Positions 1 to 8,478 are shown, counted from the first letter of the stretch. The stretch is DNA of 64,000 nt from Bradyrhizobium sp. OK095 (GCF_900109945.1 NZ_FOBX01000010.1:124001-188000), one strand, 5' to 3'. Notes: generated by a model from the sequence alone, not told the origin. Made by a program: numbers and translations.

Positions 1-516
1 GCCTCGGTTTCGATCAACCACCTTGCGCTGAACGAGAACGACATCGGCCCCTACCGGACGTTCCTGAAACTGTCGCCGCCGCTGCGCACCGAGGACGACC
101 GCCGCGCGCTGGTCGCCGCCGTCGCCTCCGGCCTCGTCGACGTCATCATGTCCGACCACAATCCGCAGGACGTCGAGGGCAAGCGCCTGCCGTTCGCGGA
201 AGCAGCTCCCGGCGCCATCGGGCTCGAGACCATGCTGCCGGCCGGCCTGCGCCTCGTGCACAATGGCGAACTGGACCTGAAGACGCTGATCCGGGCGATG
301 TCGACGCGGCCGGCCGAGATCCTGGGCCTGCCGGGTGGAACCCTGCGCGCAGGCAGCCCGGCGGACGTCATTGTGATCGACCCCGATGTGCCCTGGGTGG
401 TCGATCCCGCCGACCTCAAATCGCCCTGCAAGAACACCCCGTTCGACGAAGCCCGCTTTACAGGCCGCGTGGTACGCACCATCGTCGGCGGACGGACGGT
501 TTTCGAGCATGTCTAA
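1..516 (+). CDS. pyrC: Dihydroorotase PyrC, C-terminal part (cut by window edge)
   Basis: Open from the first base to a TAA at 514-516, so only the last 171 residues are present. The fragment starts in the NHLALNEND...KLSPPLR stretch typical of class I dihydroorotases. It continues with an SDHNPQD motif holding the late catalytic Asp, and ends with the PADVIVIDPD segment of the amidohydrolase C-terminal beta sandwich. The enzyme closes carbamoyl-aspartate to dihydroorotate in cytosolic pyrimidine synthesis. In rhizobia it usually follows pyrB and precedes plsY, which is the order seen here. The product assignment is firm; metal ligands encoded upstream cannot be checked. Confidence 0.93.
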   Translation, partial: ASVSINHLALNENDIGPYRTFLKLSPPLRTEDDRRALVAAVASGLVDVIMSDHNPQDVEGKRLPFAEAAPGAIGLETMLPAGLRLVHNGELDLKTLIRAMSTRPAEILGLPGGTLRAGSPADVIVIDPDVPWVVDPADLKSPCKNTPFDEARFTGRVVRTIVGGRTVFEHV

Positions 517-614
517 GATGCCGTTTTCCGGCGACGCGGGCCTCGACTCGCATCGCGACACCACGTCAGGACCAGATCATGGGCGCCGGCTATGTCGGAC
601 ATGGGGAGACAGCC

Positions 615-1211
615 ATGGGGCTTGAAGCGTTCCTGCCGGTGGCGTTCGTCATCGGCTATTTGCTCGGCTCGATTCCGTTCGGGCTGGTCCTGACGAAACT
701 CGCCGGCACGCAGGATATTCGCTCGATCGGCTCCGGCAGCATCGGCGCCACCAATGTGCTCCGCACGGGCCGCAAGGGGCTCGCCGTGGCCACCCTGCTG
801 CTCGATGCGCTCAAGGGCACCGCGGCGGTGATCATCGCCGGCTACATCGCAGGCCCCAATGCGGCGATGCTGGCCGGGCTCGGCGCATTCCTCGGCCATC
901 TCTTCCCGGTCTGGCTCAAGTTCAAGGGCGGCAAGGGCGTCGCTGTCTATATCGGCATCCTGCTCGGCCTGTTCTGGCCGGCCGCGGTGGTCTTTTGCGT
1001 GCTCTGGCTAGCGACCGCCTTCACCACCCGCTACTCCTCGCTGTCGGCGCTGGTGGCGTCCTTCATCACGCCGATGTTCCTGTGGTGGTTCGGCCAACTC
1101 GCGCTTGCGGCGCTGGCCGCCGTGCTGACGCTGCTGCTGTTCTACGCGCATCGCGAGAACATCAAGCGATTGCAATCGGGAAAAGAAGGCCGGATCGGCG
1201 AGAAGGCCTGA
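615..1211 (+). CDS. plsY: Glycerol-3-phosphate acyltransferase PlsY
   Basis: A 198-residue inner-membrane protein with about five hydrophobic helices. It has the PlsY signatures: LLGSIPFG near residues 16-23, GSGSIGATNVLR at 39-50, and a KFKGGKGVA loop near 105. It transfers an acyl group from acyl-phosphate to glycerol-3-phosphate, the first step of phospholipid synthesis. The ATG at 615 was chosen because a purine-rich GGGGAGAC lies just upstream at 603-610 and the protein then begins at the first helix; an in-frame ATG at 579 would add 12 unconserved residues. It lies 98 bp after pyrC on the same strand, probably co-transcribed. Confidence 0.95.
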   Translation: MGLEAFLPVAFVIGYLLGSIPFGLVLTKLAGTQDIRSIGSGSIGATNVLRTGRKGLAVATLLLDALKGTAAVIIAGYIAGPNAAMLAGLGAFLGHLFPVWLKFKGGKGVAVYIGILLGLFWPAAVVFCVLWLATAFTTRYSSLSALVASFITPMFLWWFGQLALAALAAVLTLLLFYAHRENIKRLQSGKEGRIGEKA

Positions 1212-1359
1212 CGCCGGAAAAAGTACGGATACCGCCGCACCACCTCCGCATTATATGCCAAATCCTGTTCGCAACTCTCCGCCGACTCACGGCTAGAGTG
1301 GCGAACAAGTTCCATGCCTGTCATCCTGACAGAGGAATGGCCTCAAGCGGTTGCTCAGA

Positions 1360-2553
1360 ATGAGCGAGAAGATTGTTGGCGCGCATATCGACGGTGGTTC
1401 GCAAAATGCTGCGCGCACCGCGGCAAGCCAACTGCTCTCGGCAACGGACATCTGGTCCGGTGCGCCCTCTCCTGCTCCGAAGCCTACACCCGTTCCACCG
1501 CCAGCATCGCCACCTGTTCCCGTCGCACAAGCCCCTGCGCCGATCGAGATCGCAATCAAAGCCGCGCCTGCTGCGCCCGTGCAGCCGCGCTCTCAGCAAT
1601 GGCCGCCGCGAAAATTGTCGCTGGCGCTCCAGGGCGGCGGCACTTTTGCTGCATTCACCTGGGGCGTGCTGGAGCGGCTGCTGGAAGAGCCATCCATCGA
1701 GATCGACACCATCAGCGGCGCCAGCGCCGGCGCCATCAACGCGCTGCTGCTGGCTTGCGGCCTCGCCGAGGGCGGCCGTGAAGCGGCCCGCGCGCGGCTG
1801 AACCGGTTCTGGATTCGCCTGATGCACGAGGCCTCGTTCCGCTCGCTGATGCTGGTCGGCGGCTTTTCGCCGGCGGGAAGCTCGGTCGCGTTCGGGCCGA
1901 CGCTGCGCTCCGGCCAGTTCGATCCGTTCGATCTCGATCCGCTGCGGCAGGCGCTGTCGCGCGACATCAATTTTGCCACCTTGCGCGATACGGCGTGCCC
2001 AAAACTGCTGATCGCGGCGACGCGAATCCGCGACGGCCAGCAACAGATCTTTCGCAATGACGCCATCACTGCCGACGTTGCACTGGCCTCGACCTGCCCG
2101 CCGTTGGTTCACTGCGCCGTCGAGATTGACGGCGAGGCCTATTGGGACGGCGGTTTTGGCGGCAATCCGCCGCTGATCAAGCTGGCGCAGGAATCGACAA
2201 CCGCCGACCTGCTGCTCGTCCAGCTCACCCCGGCCCGCGACAGCTACGTGCCGATCACGCTCGCCGCGATCGACCGCCGGCTCGACCAGATCGCCGCCAA
2301 CGCCGCGCTCAATGCCGAAATCGCGGCGCTCGAATGGGCGCAGGCACATGCCGCGCCCTCGCTGCGGCTCTCCAGGATCGCCGCCGAAGACTCCGTTGAG
2401 GGACTTGCGCAGCGCTCATCGACCGATCTCGGCCGCGGCTTCATCCGTCTGTTGCACCGGAGCGGCCGTGAGGCTGCGGAGCGCTGGCTCGGGCAAGGCG
2501 CGGTCGGCACTGAGGCCCAACGCGCCCTGACCGCCGAACCTGTGCTAGCCTGA
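1360..2553 (+). CDS. Patatin-like phospholipase / acyl hydrolase
   Basis: A 397-residue protein. The first 85 residues are a low-complexity Pro/Ala-rich stretch. A patatin domain follows: glycine-rich oxyanion loop QGGGTFAAF at 91-99, nucleophile Ser122 in GASAG, and the catalytic Asp263 in a DGGFGG motif. Such enzymes release fatty acids from lipids with a Ser-Asp dyad. The usual G-G-G-x-R/K loop has Thr-Phe instead, a mild variation. ATG 1360 is preferred over TTG 1351; a clear Shine-Dalgarno is lacking for both. The 3' end overlaps the convergent amidase gene by 9 bp. Substrate and location cannot be told from sequence. Confidence 0.88.
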   Translation: MSEKIVGAHIDGGSQNAARTAASQLLSATDIWSGAPSPAPKPTPVPPPASPPVPVAQAPAPIEIAIKAAPAAPVQPRSQQWPPRKLSLALQGGGTFAAFTWGVLERLLEEPSIEIDTISGASAGAINALLLACGLAEGGREAARARLNRFWIRLMHEASFRSLMLVGGFSPAGSSVAFGPTLRSGQFDPFDLDPLRQALSRDINFATLRDTACPKLLIAATRIRDGQQQIFRNDAITADVALASTCPPLVHCAVEIDGEAYWDGGFGGNPPLIKLAQESTTADLLLVQLTPARDSYVPITLAAIDRRLDQIAANAALNAEIAALEWAQAHAAPSLRLSRIAAEDSVEGLAQRSSTDLGRGFIRLLHRSGREAAERWLGQGAVGTEAQRALTAEPVLA

Positions 2554-3789
2554 TTTCGCCAGCGCATTCTCCAGGAACCACGCGACCGCGAGCGCGCCGG
2601 GATCATTGCCGAAGCGCGCGATCACTTGCACGCCGATCGGCAGGCCACCAACCTTCAGCACCGGCACGTTGACGCAAGGATTGCCCATCAGCGTCCACAG
2701 CCGGTTGTAGCGGGGGTCGCCGGTGGAGGCGAGCTCCTTGGCCGGCGGCGTGCCCGGCGCCGAATAGGTCAGCAGCACGTCGAAACCCTCGAACAATTCG
2801 CTGATCTCGCGGCGGCCGCGGCGGCTGATCCGGCGCGCGTCGTCATAATCCTTCGGCGTCAGGCCGACGGTCGCATCGAGGCTGGCGCGCAGCATCGGCG
2901 CGATCTCGTCGTGACGCTCCGAAAACTCCCAGGCGAACGCGCGATGCGCCTCAAAATCCTGGATGATCGGATGGATGCGCCACGCTTCCTGCACGGCCTC
3001 CGGCAGGTCGATGGTCTTCACGCTCGCACCGGCCTTCTCGGCCGCCTTGATCGCAGCTTGCAGCCCCTCTTCGGCCGCCGGCTCCACGGCGCCGGCAAAC
3101 TCCTGCCTGACCACGCCGATGCGCGGCGCCTTCGCCGCGACGATGCCGGAGAATTCGGTGCGCCCGGTCATTCCCAACAATCCACGCGCGAGATCTTCCG
3201 CGCGAGCACCGAACAGGCCGACCGTGTCGAGCGCCCACGAATAGCATTTCACGCCGACCGTCGGCAGCATGCGGAACGACGGCTTGATCGCAGCAGCGCC
3301 GCAATAGGCCGCGGGCCGGATCACCGAGCCGCCGGTCTGGGTGCCCAGCGCCAGCGGGATCATGCCGGAACCGACAGCCGCCGCCGAGCCCGAGGACGAA
3401 CCACCAGGCGTGTGGCCAAAATTGTGCGGATTGAGCGTCGGGGTCGGATCGCGCGAGGCGAACGCAGTGGTCGTGGTCTTGCCGATGATGGTGGCGCCTG
3501 CCCGCTTCAGCATCATCACCACGGGCGCGTCCGCGCGCGGCTGCCAGCCGCGATAGATCTCGGAGCCCATCTCGGTCGGCATATTGGCGGTGTCGATGAT
3601 GTCCTTGATGCCGACCGCGATGCCGCGCAGCGGCCCGGAGCCTTGCGCCTTGGCGGATTTGTCATGACGAACGAAGGCGTGGACGTCCTTCTCCTTGGCC
3701 TCGATCGCCGCGTGCGACTGGGCGATGGCGTCCTCAGGCGAAAGCTCGCCCGCTTCAATGCGGCGCTGGAGGTCGGCGAGTGAGATCAT
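2545..3789 (-). CDS. Amidase signature family enzyme
   Basis: A 414-residue protein with the full amidase-signature triad: Lys62 (in VGIKDI), the cis-Ser131 in GGSSSGS, and nucleophile Ser155 in TGGSVIRP. The family hydrolyses carboxamides or ureas; GatA of the tRNA-dependent amidotransferase is a relative. This copy has no GatB or GatC nearby and is shorter than GatA, so a stand-alone amidohydrolase is more likely. An AGAAGGG ribosome site sits 7 bp before the ATG. It is convergent with the patatin gene (9 bp overlap). Its upstream region runs straight into the left copy of the dprA repeat. Confidence 0.9.
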   Translation of the reverse strand: MISLADLQRRIEAGELSPEDAIAQSHAAIEAKEKDVHAFVRHDKSAKAQGSGPLRGIAVGIKDIIDTANMPTEMGSEIYRGWQPRADAPVVMMLKRAGATIIGKTTTTAFASRDPTPTLNPHNFGHTPGGSSSGSAAAVGSGMIPLALGTQTGGSVIRPAAYCGAAAIKPSFRMLPTVGVKCYSWALDTVGLFGARAEDLARGLLGMTGRTEFSGIVAAKAPRIGVVRQEFAGAVEPAAEEGLQAAIKAAEKAGASVKTIDLPEAVQEAWRIHPIIQDFEAHRAFAWEFSERHDEIAPMLRASLDATVGLTPKDYDDARRISRRGRREISELFEGFDVLLTYSAPGTPPAKELASTGDPRYNRLWTLMGNPCVNVPVLKVGGLPIGVQVIARFGNDPGALAVAWFLENALAKSG

Positions 3790-3808
3790 GGCAATACCCT
3801 TCTTATTG

Positions 3809-3971
3809 GCATCGCTTTTAGCATCGCGAAGGAGCCAAGCAAGCGCACGACGCCGTTGCCCACGCCCTCAGGTTGTTCCATGCTGCCTCCACAAGGAGAC
3901 GCCGTGGACGCCATCAATCCGAGCGTGGAGCTGACCGAGCCTGACAGGATCGACCGCCTACGGCTGATCCG
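3809..3971 (+). repeat. Left direct repeat: duplicated dprA leader and first codons
   Basis: This segment matches 4961-5123 at a constant offset of 1152 bp without gaps. By eye about 140 of 163 positions agree; most differences cluster in the non-coding leader around 3830-3858. It contains the same AAGGAGAC ribosome site, GTG start and first ~23 codons as dprA. The right copy is continuous with intact dprA; this one is continuous with the amidase promoter region. Confidence 0.9.
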
Positions 3972-4017
3972 TCAGGCTGCAAGGTATTATGGCGCAAACG
4001 CCTCCGCGCAGGCCTAG
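3904..4017 (+). pseudogene. Truncated dprA 5' fragment
   Basis: From GTG 3904 the reading matches the first ~23 residues of DprA (DAINPSVELTE, IDRLRLIR), then departs into unrelated sequence and stops at TAG 4015, giving 38 codons. A good AAGGAG site precedes it, so a short peptide could still be made. It is best read as the remnant created when the AT-richer island and its flanking duplication arose. After the fragment, 4018-4217 holds no convincing gene; there is a small hairpin at 4049-4073 (7-bp arms GTTCATC/GATGAAC). Confidence 0.8.
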
Positions 4018-4217
4018 CACCCGCTAATTGGCCTGACGACATCATTCCGTTCATCCCAAAAAGGGAGATGAACGATGCGGGAAAACACCTATGCCATCCA
4101 TTCAAGCGTCGGGCTCCCTGAGCTAGAATGGCCGAGGGGGCTTTCCTATGGAAAAAGAACTCGCCGAGCGTTTGCAGGCCTTGCTGCAAAGCACCCTGTT
4201 CTGGGGAAAGCGCCTGC

Positions 4218-4901
4218 ATGTTCGCGACTATTGTACTCACAGTAGTAGCCGTGATGATTCACGATGCAAGATGGCTTCTTCTCGTAGCGTGGCCTTTCGC
4301 CGGTTTCGCTTTATGGGAATTCGCTAGACTGCTTTTTTCGAAGCGATTAATCGCAATTGCGGTGACGGTGACATTAAGCCTCGGGTCAGCTGCCCTTTTG
4401 GGTTGGCTTTATATTGGTCTCGCGCCGACTGAGACCTTAACGGCCTCCCCCGCTTCACCAGAAAAAACAACGCAAAAGCCGCTCACCAAGTCGTTAGATT
4501 CCACTTGGTCTAGGGCATATTACAAGTGCAAGTGGGATGGCGTCATGCCAGATCAGAAAGCACTTGAAAAAAACACGGCGGCTTTCAAGCAATATATCGG
4601 CGTGTACGCAGACACCCTCGGGGCCATCGCCACGTTCCCTCCCATCAAGGGAGGAGATAAAGCAGAATTGAGACCCAGCATCACCGATCCCGACAAGATG
4701 GGAAATTTTGCAGAGATAACTTTTGAAACGAGACGATTGGGAAAAGACCTGCTTGGCATTTTTACGGCCAAATATAAGGTGGACTTATACGGCGCGGTGT
4801 CCGGTCAGAAGATACAGCCGGGTTCGGATTTGGAAGTTAGAATTCGGAAGCGTATCGAGGATTTGACCGGTGTGTCGCGGGGAGATTGTGAGCTTCAGTA
4901 A
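4218..4901 (+). CDS. Hypothetical two-helix membrane protein in the dprA-flanked island
   Basis: About 227 residues. Two hydrophobic segments lie near residues 2-35 and 43-65, followed by a polar region of some 160 residues rich in Lys, Asp and Thr that ends in GDCELQ. No family was recognised. ATG 4218 has a GGGGAAAG ribosome site 7 bp upstream; the frame is open back to 4128 but that extension is Cys/Pro-rich and unlikely. Base composition is visibly more AT-rich than all neighbours, which suggests transfer from another source. It is the only substantial gene between the two dprA repeats. An overlapping reading frame at 4148-4327 was considered and not called. Confidence 0.65.
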   Translation: MFATIVLTVVAVMIHDARWLLLVAWPFAGFALWEFARLLFSKRLIAIAVTVTLSLGSAALLGWLYIGLAPTETLTASPASPEKTTQKPLTKSLDSTWSRAYYKCKWDGVMPDQKALEKNTAAFKQYIGVYADTLGAIATFPPIKGGDKAELRPSITDPDKMGNFAEITFETRRLGKDLLGIFTAKYKVDLYGAVSGQKIQPGSDLEVRIRKRIEDLTGVSRGDCELQ

Positions 4902-4960
4902 TTAGATCTTCTACCGAAACACGCCGTTCCATTGCTGCTGGGTAGGACCATGTGAACTTC

Positions 4961-5123
4961 GCACCGCTTTTAGCATCGCGACGTGGTCGCGCAGCCACAC
5001 GCCGCTGTTGCCCACGCCCTCAGGTTGTTCCATGCTGTGCCTGCAAGGAGACGCCGTGGACGCCATCAATCCAAGCGTGGAGCTGACCGAGGCTGAGCGG
5101 ATCGACCGCCTGCGGCTGATCCG
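4961..5123 (+). repeat. Right direct repeat: leader and start of intact dprA
   Basis: Partner of 3809-3971. It runs into the intact dprA gene without a break, so it is presumably the functional copy of the leader. The two copies bracket about 990 bp of unrelated, AT-richer sequence. Confidence 0.9.
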
Positions 5124-6174
5124 CTCCGACAATGTCGGGCCACGGACCTTCCGTTCGCTGGTTGATCATTTCGGCACCGCGCGCGCGGCGCTGGAGCGGC
5201 TGCCCGATCTGGCACGCCGCGGCGGCGCGTCGCGGTCGGCGCGCATCTGTAGTGCGGATGAGGCCAAGGCCGAATTGGCCGCGAGCCGCAAATTTGGCAT
5301 CGCCTGGATCGCGCCCGGCGAGGACGGCTATCCGGGCCGGCTGGCGATGATCGACGATGCGCCGCCGCTGCTCGCGGTGCGCGGCGACAACGCGACCTTG
5401 ATGCGTCCGGTGATCGCCATCGTCGGCTCGCGCAATGCTTCCGGCGCTGGCTTGAAATTCGCCGGCCAGCTCGCGCGTGAGCTTGGCGAGGCCGGCTTCA
5501 TCGTGATCTCCGGGCTCGCCCGCGGCGTCGATCAGGCTGCGCACCGTGCCAGCGTCGAGAGCGGCACGATTGCCGTGCTCGCCGGCGGACATGATTGCAT
5601 CTATCCGCCCGAGCATGGCGATCTGCTCGCCGCGATCCTCGATCACAAGGGTGCTGCGATCTCCGAGATGCCGCTCGGCCACGAGCCGCGCGCCCGTGAT
5701 TTTCCCCGCCGCAACCGGCTAATCTCGGGCGCCGCGCTCGGCGTCGTCGTGGTGGAGGCGGCGCACCGCTCGGGCTCGCTGATCACGGCGCGCATGGCGG
5801 CCGAACAGGGCCGCGAGGTGTTCGCTGTCCCCGGCTCGCCGCTCGATCCGCGCGCCGCCGGCACCAACGATCTGATCAAGCAGGGCGCAACGCTGGTCAC
5901 CGAAGCCGCCGACGTCGTCAACGCGGTCCAGCCGATCATGGAGCGGCCCGCGATGCATCCGGCCAGCGAACCCGACAGCGAACCCTTTGAGAGCGATCCG
6001 CAAGGACACGACCGCGACCAGATCACCGGCCTGCTCAGCCCGACGCCGATCGGAATCGACGACCTCGTGCGGATGTCCGGCGCCTCGCCCGCGATCGTGC
6101 GCACCGTGCTGCTGGAGCTTGAGCTTGCCGGAAAGCTTGAGCGCCACGGCGGCGGACTGGTCTCGCTGCTCTAA
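5056..6174 (+). CDS. dprA: DNA processing protein DprA
   Basis: A 372-residue protein. An N-terminal helical region (about 10-60) is followed by the Rossmann-like DprA core: IAIVGSRNASGAG at 121-132, ISGLARGVD, the FPRRNRLISG strand, and VPGSP. The C-terminal winged helix (about 325-372) is retained. DprA binds single-stranded DNA and loads RecA during transformation or recombination. The start is GTG 5056, placed by AAGGAG at 5045-5050; an ATG at 5032 lies upstream in frame without support. It normally follows plsY directly; here about 3.8 kb of other genes intervene. The stop overlaps the convergent HxlR gene by 4 bp. Confidence 0.95.
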   Translation: MDAINPSVELTEAERIDRLRLIRSDNVGPRTFRSLVDHFGTARAALERLPDLARRGGASRSARICSADEAKAELAASRKFGIAWIAPGEDGYPGRLAMIDDAPPLLAVRGDNATLMRPVIAIVGSRNASGAGLKFAGQLARELGEAGFIVISGLARGVDQAAHRASVESGTIAVLAGGHDCIYPPEHGDLLAAILDHKGAAISEMPLGHEPRARDFPRRNRLISGAALGVVVVEAAHRSGSLITARMAAEQGREVFAVPGSPLDPRAAGTNDLIKQGATLVTEAADVVNAVQPIMERPAMHPASEPDSEPFESDPQGHDRDQITGLLSPTPIGIDDLVRMSGASPAIVRTVLLELELAGKLERHGGGLVSLL

Positions 6175-6572
6175 GTTTGGTTGCGCTCGTCGAAGCGGGT
6201 CCGCGCCGCCGCGATCTGCTCCTGATGCTCGATCGCCCACTCCCCGAGCGCCTTCACCGGCTGTTGCAGCCCGCGGCCGAGATCGGTCAGCTCGTAATCC
6301 ACGCGCGGCGGAATGGTCGGGAAGATCGTGCGCGTGACGAGGCCATCGCGCTCGAGCCCGCGCAAGGTCAAGGTCAGCATCCGCTGCGAGATGCCGTTGA
6401 TCATGCGCTTCAGCTCGTTGAAGCGTTTTGGCCCATCGCTCAGCATCACGATGACGAACACGCTCCATTTGTCGCCGACGCGCGCGAGGATCGAGGCGAC
6501 GCCACGGCAGTCCGCATGGTCGCGGTCCGGCAACGGCGGCAAGACAGGCAAATGGCTGTGCGTCGGTTCCAA
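6171..6572 (-). CDS. HxlR-family transcriptional regulator
   Basis: A 133-residue winged-helix protein with the HxlR pattern DKWSVFVIVML...GPKRFNELKR...ISQRMLTLTLRGLERDGLV. A single Cys (Cys22) lies just before the HTH, as in redox-sensing members such as YodB and HypR. TTG 6572 is used as start; a GAGGG lies about 8 bp upstream and an in-frame stop blocks longer forms. It is divergent from an azoreductase gene 95 bp away, a common quinone or aldehyde stress pairing. It probably represses that gene and itself; this is inferred from position only. Confidence 0.9.
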   Translation of the reverse strand: MEPTHSHLPVLPPLPDRDHADCRGVASILARVGDKWSVFVIVMLSDGPKRFNELKRMINGISQRMLTLTLRGLERDGLVTRTIFPTIPPRVDYELTDLGRGLQQPVKALGEWAIEHQEQIAAARTRFDERNQT

Positions 6573-6628
6573 AAATGTGCCCTCGGCTCAAAAAAGTGCG
6601 TTCTTGCGGGGATTTCGACAGTCACTCA

Positions 6629-6644
6629 TGTAGCGCCAGTTACA
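6629..6644. promoter_or_regulatory. Possible HxlR operator between hxlR and azoR
   Basis: A TGTA-N8-TACA dyad sits in the 95-bp divergent gap, 24 bp before the azoreductase ATG. Dyads of this kind occur at HxlR/YodB-type targets, but the arms are short and the match could be chance. Confidence 0.3.
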
Positions 6645-6667
6645 AACATATACCATGGGTGACCTCA

Positions 6668-7276
6668 ATGAAACTTCTCCATATCGACTCCAGCGTGCTC
6701 GGCCCCCACTCCGTCAGCCGGCAGGTTTCCGCCGCTATCGTCGACCGTCTCAGGCAGGCGACGCCTTCGCTTGAGGTCGCCTATCGCGACCTGACCCAGA
6801 CCCCGCTCGCCCATCTCTCAGGCTCGCACCTCGCAGCCGCGCAAGGCGCACCCGCGCCTGCGGAACTCGGACCCGACCTCGCCGCGAGCGCGGCGGTGCT
6901 GAACGAGTTCCTCGATGCCGATATCGTCGTGATCGGTGCCCCCATGTACAATTTTACGATCCCCAGCCAGCTCAAGGCCTGGATCGACCGCGTGCTCGTA
7001 GCGGGGAAGACGTTCAAGTACGGCGCGAACGGCCCGCAGGGCCTTGCGGGCAACAAGCGTGTGATCGTGGCGATCTCGCGCGGCGGCTATTACGGCCCGG
7101 GCACGCCGGCGGCGTCGCTGGAGCATCTCGAAAGCTATTTGCGCGGCGTGCTCGCCTTCATGGGCATCACGAGTCCGGAATTCATCGTCGCTGACGGCAT
7201 TCAGGTTGGCCCCGATCATCGCGAGAAGGCGCTGGCCAGCGCGCTTCAGGCGGCGAACGGCCTGCAAGCGGCGTAA
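6668..7276 (+). CDS. azoR: FMN-dependent NADH:quinone oxidoreductase / azoreductase
   Basis: A 202-residue flavodoxin-fold protein of the AzoR/AcpD family. It has the N-terminal HIDSSVLGPHSVSR phosphate loop, the FMN-contacting APMYNFTIPSQLKAWID segment near 94-110, and the SRGGYYG turn near 140. It reduces quinones and azo compounds by two-electron transfer in the cytosol. ATG 6668 gives the normal family length; earlier in-frame codons only add unconserved sequence. It is divergent from the HxlR regulator. A strong hairpin follows at 7292-7320. Confidence 0.93.
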   Translation: MKLLHIDSSVLGPHSVSRQVSAAIVDRLRQATPSLEVAYRDLTQTPLAHLSGSHLAAAQGAPAPAELGPDLAASAAVLNEFLDADIVVIGAPMYNFTIPSQLKAWIDRVLVAGKTFKYGANGPQGLAGNKRVIVAISRGGYYGPGTPAASLEHLESYLRGVLAFMGITSPEFIVADGIQVGPDHREKALASALQAANGLQAA

Positions 7277-7291
7277 GGCTCACGCCGACAA

Positions 7292-7320
7292 CAGCCGCTG
7301 CCGGAATCCGGCGGCGGCTG
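7292..7320. terminator. Hairpin between azoR and a small convergent gene
   Basis: Two 14-base arms (CAGCCGCTGCCGGA and its near-perfect complement, one G-T pair) are separated by one base. There is no T-run, so this could be a factor-dependent or bidirectional terminator for the genes converging on it. Confidence 0.5.
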
Positions 7321-7334
7321 ACAGTTCGACAGAG

Positions 7335-7517
7335 CTAAAACCAGGCGCCCTGAACGCCCAGAATGACGGCGATGAGCGAAACGAACAGGCCGATGCCGGA
7401 GAAAATGGCCACCCCGATGAACTCGGAGGTGTCGGAGCGCTTGGCGCGAATGGCGGAACGTTCGGTGTAAATGTGCGGTGCTGAAATCGGAGAAAGAATA
7501 CGAGCTGCCTTTGGCAT
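7335..7517 (-). CDS. Small membrane protein (60 aa), function unknown
   Basis: The product has a polar N-terminal half and one hydrophobic helix near residues 34-56 (GVAIFSGIGLFVSLIAVILG), then ends in QGAWF. ATG 7517 is preceded by an AAGGGAG ribosome site 6 bp away, better than most genes here, which supports real translation. A GTG immediately upstream (7520) is an alternative. It converges with azoR across a hairpin. No family was recognised. Confidence 0.65.
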   Translation of the reverse strand: MPKAARILSPISAPHIYTERSAIRAKRSDTSEFIGVAIFSGIGLFVSLIAVILGVQGAWF

Positions 7518-7693
7518 CACGGGCTCCCTTGAAAATGAGTCTTATGACCCCCTGCCCGTAAAAAAGTCTTGGCAGCGTGCGCGAAGGTTCAACGCATCAC
7601 GCAAGGTTCAGAAAATACGTCTCCCGGGATGCGGGAACCGGCCGGCGCAACCGATATCGGCGCGCCGACCGATTCAATTTTCGCAAACGTCGA

Positions 7694-8467
7694 TCAGCCG
7701 CGATAGATCGGCGCGCCGGCGGGAGAGGCAACAGTACCGCCGTCGACAAAGATCTCCTGGCCCTGCACATGCGCGGAATCATCTGAAGCAAGGAACAGCA
7801 CCGTCTTCGAAACGTGATCTGTTTCACCAATGCGACCAAGCGGCGTCGTCAGCGCGATGCGCTTTTCGAACGCCTTCTCCGCTTCGGGCGTTGCTGTTGC
7901 GGGCCCCCAGATCGGCGTGCGGGTCGCGCCGGGCGCCACCACGTTGACGCGGATGCCGCGCGGCGACAGCTCCGATGCCATGATACGCGCCATCGCCCGC
8001 ACGCCGGCCTTGGCGGCGCCGTAGGCCGAATAGCCGGGATTGCCGAGCACGGAGATCACCGAGCCGTTGAGGATGATCGAGGAATTGTCGTTGAGATAGG
8101 GCAGCGCGGACTGCACCGTGAAGAACACGCTGGTGAGATTGGTGCTGATGACTTTCTCGAACGTCTCAAGCGTGGCCGAACCGAGCGGCGTGCCGCCGGC
8201 GATCCCGGCATTGGCAAACACGATGTCGAACTTGCCGAATTTTTCGGCGCCCTTCTTGATCGCGGCTTCGGTCGCGGCGATGTCGGTCGCATCGGCAGCA
8301 ACCGCGAGCGCGTTCGGGCCGAGCTCCTTCGCGGCAGCCTCCAGCGTTTCCTTGTTGCGCCCGGTGATCACCACCTTGGCGCCCTCGGCCACGAACAGTT
8401 TTGCCGTCGCAAGTCCGATGCCGCTATTGCCGCCCGTAATCAGTGCCGTCTTGCCTTGAAGTCTCAC
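7694..8467 (-). CDS. Short-chain dehydrogenase/reductase (SDR)
   Basis: A 257-residue classical SDR. It has the cofactor loop TGGNSGIG at 11-18, NAG at 86-88, and the catalytic Ser136, Tyr149 and Lys153 (GYSAYGAAK). The acidic/basic pattern after the second strand (GRNKE) suggests NADP preference. The start is set at GTG 8467 because a perfect GGAGG lies 5 bp upstream; the upstream in-frame ATG 8488 has no ribosome site and would place it inside the operator palindrome. It is divergent from an HxlR regulator and is probably induced by an aldehyde or quinone-type signal. Confidence 0.92.
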   Translation of the reverse strand: MRLQGKTALITGGNSGIGLATAKLFVAEGAKVVITGRNKETLEAAAKELGPNALAVAADATDIAATEAAIKKGAEKFGKFDIVFANAGIAGGTPLGSATLETFEKVISTNLTSVFFTVQSALPYLNDNSSIILNGSVISVLGNPGYSAYGAAKAGVRAMARIMASELSPRGIRVNVVAPGATRTPIWGPATATPEAEKAFEKRIALTTPLGRIGETDHVSKTVLFLASDDSAHVQGQEIFVDGGTVASPAGAPIYRG

Positions 8468-8478
8468 GCTCGCCTCCA

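Noticed and set aside
2545..3789. Amidase considered as GatA of the tRNA amidotransferase
   Set aside because: It is shorter than GatA, without gatB or gatC nearby; the general amidase family is safer.
4148..4327. 59-codon frame starting MEKELAERLQALL inside the dprA-flanked island
   Set aside because: It has a weak G-rich upstream and overlaps the better-supported membrane protein frame; no conservation evidence is available.
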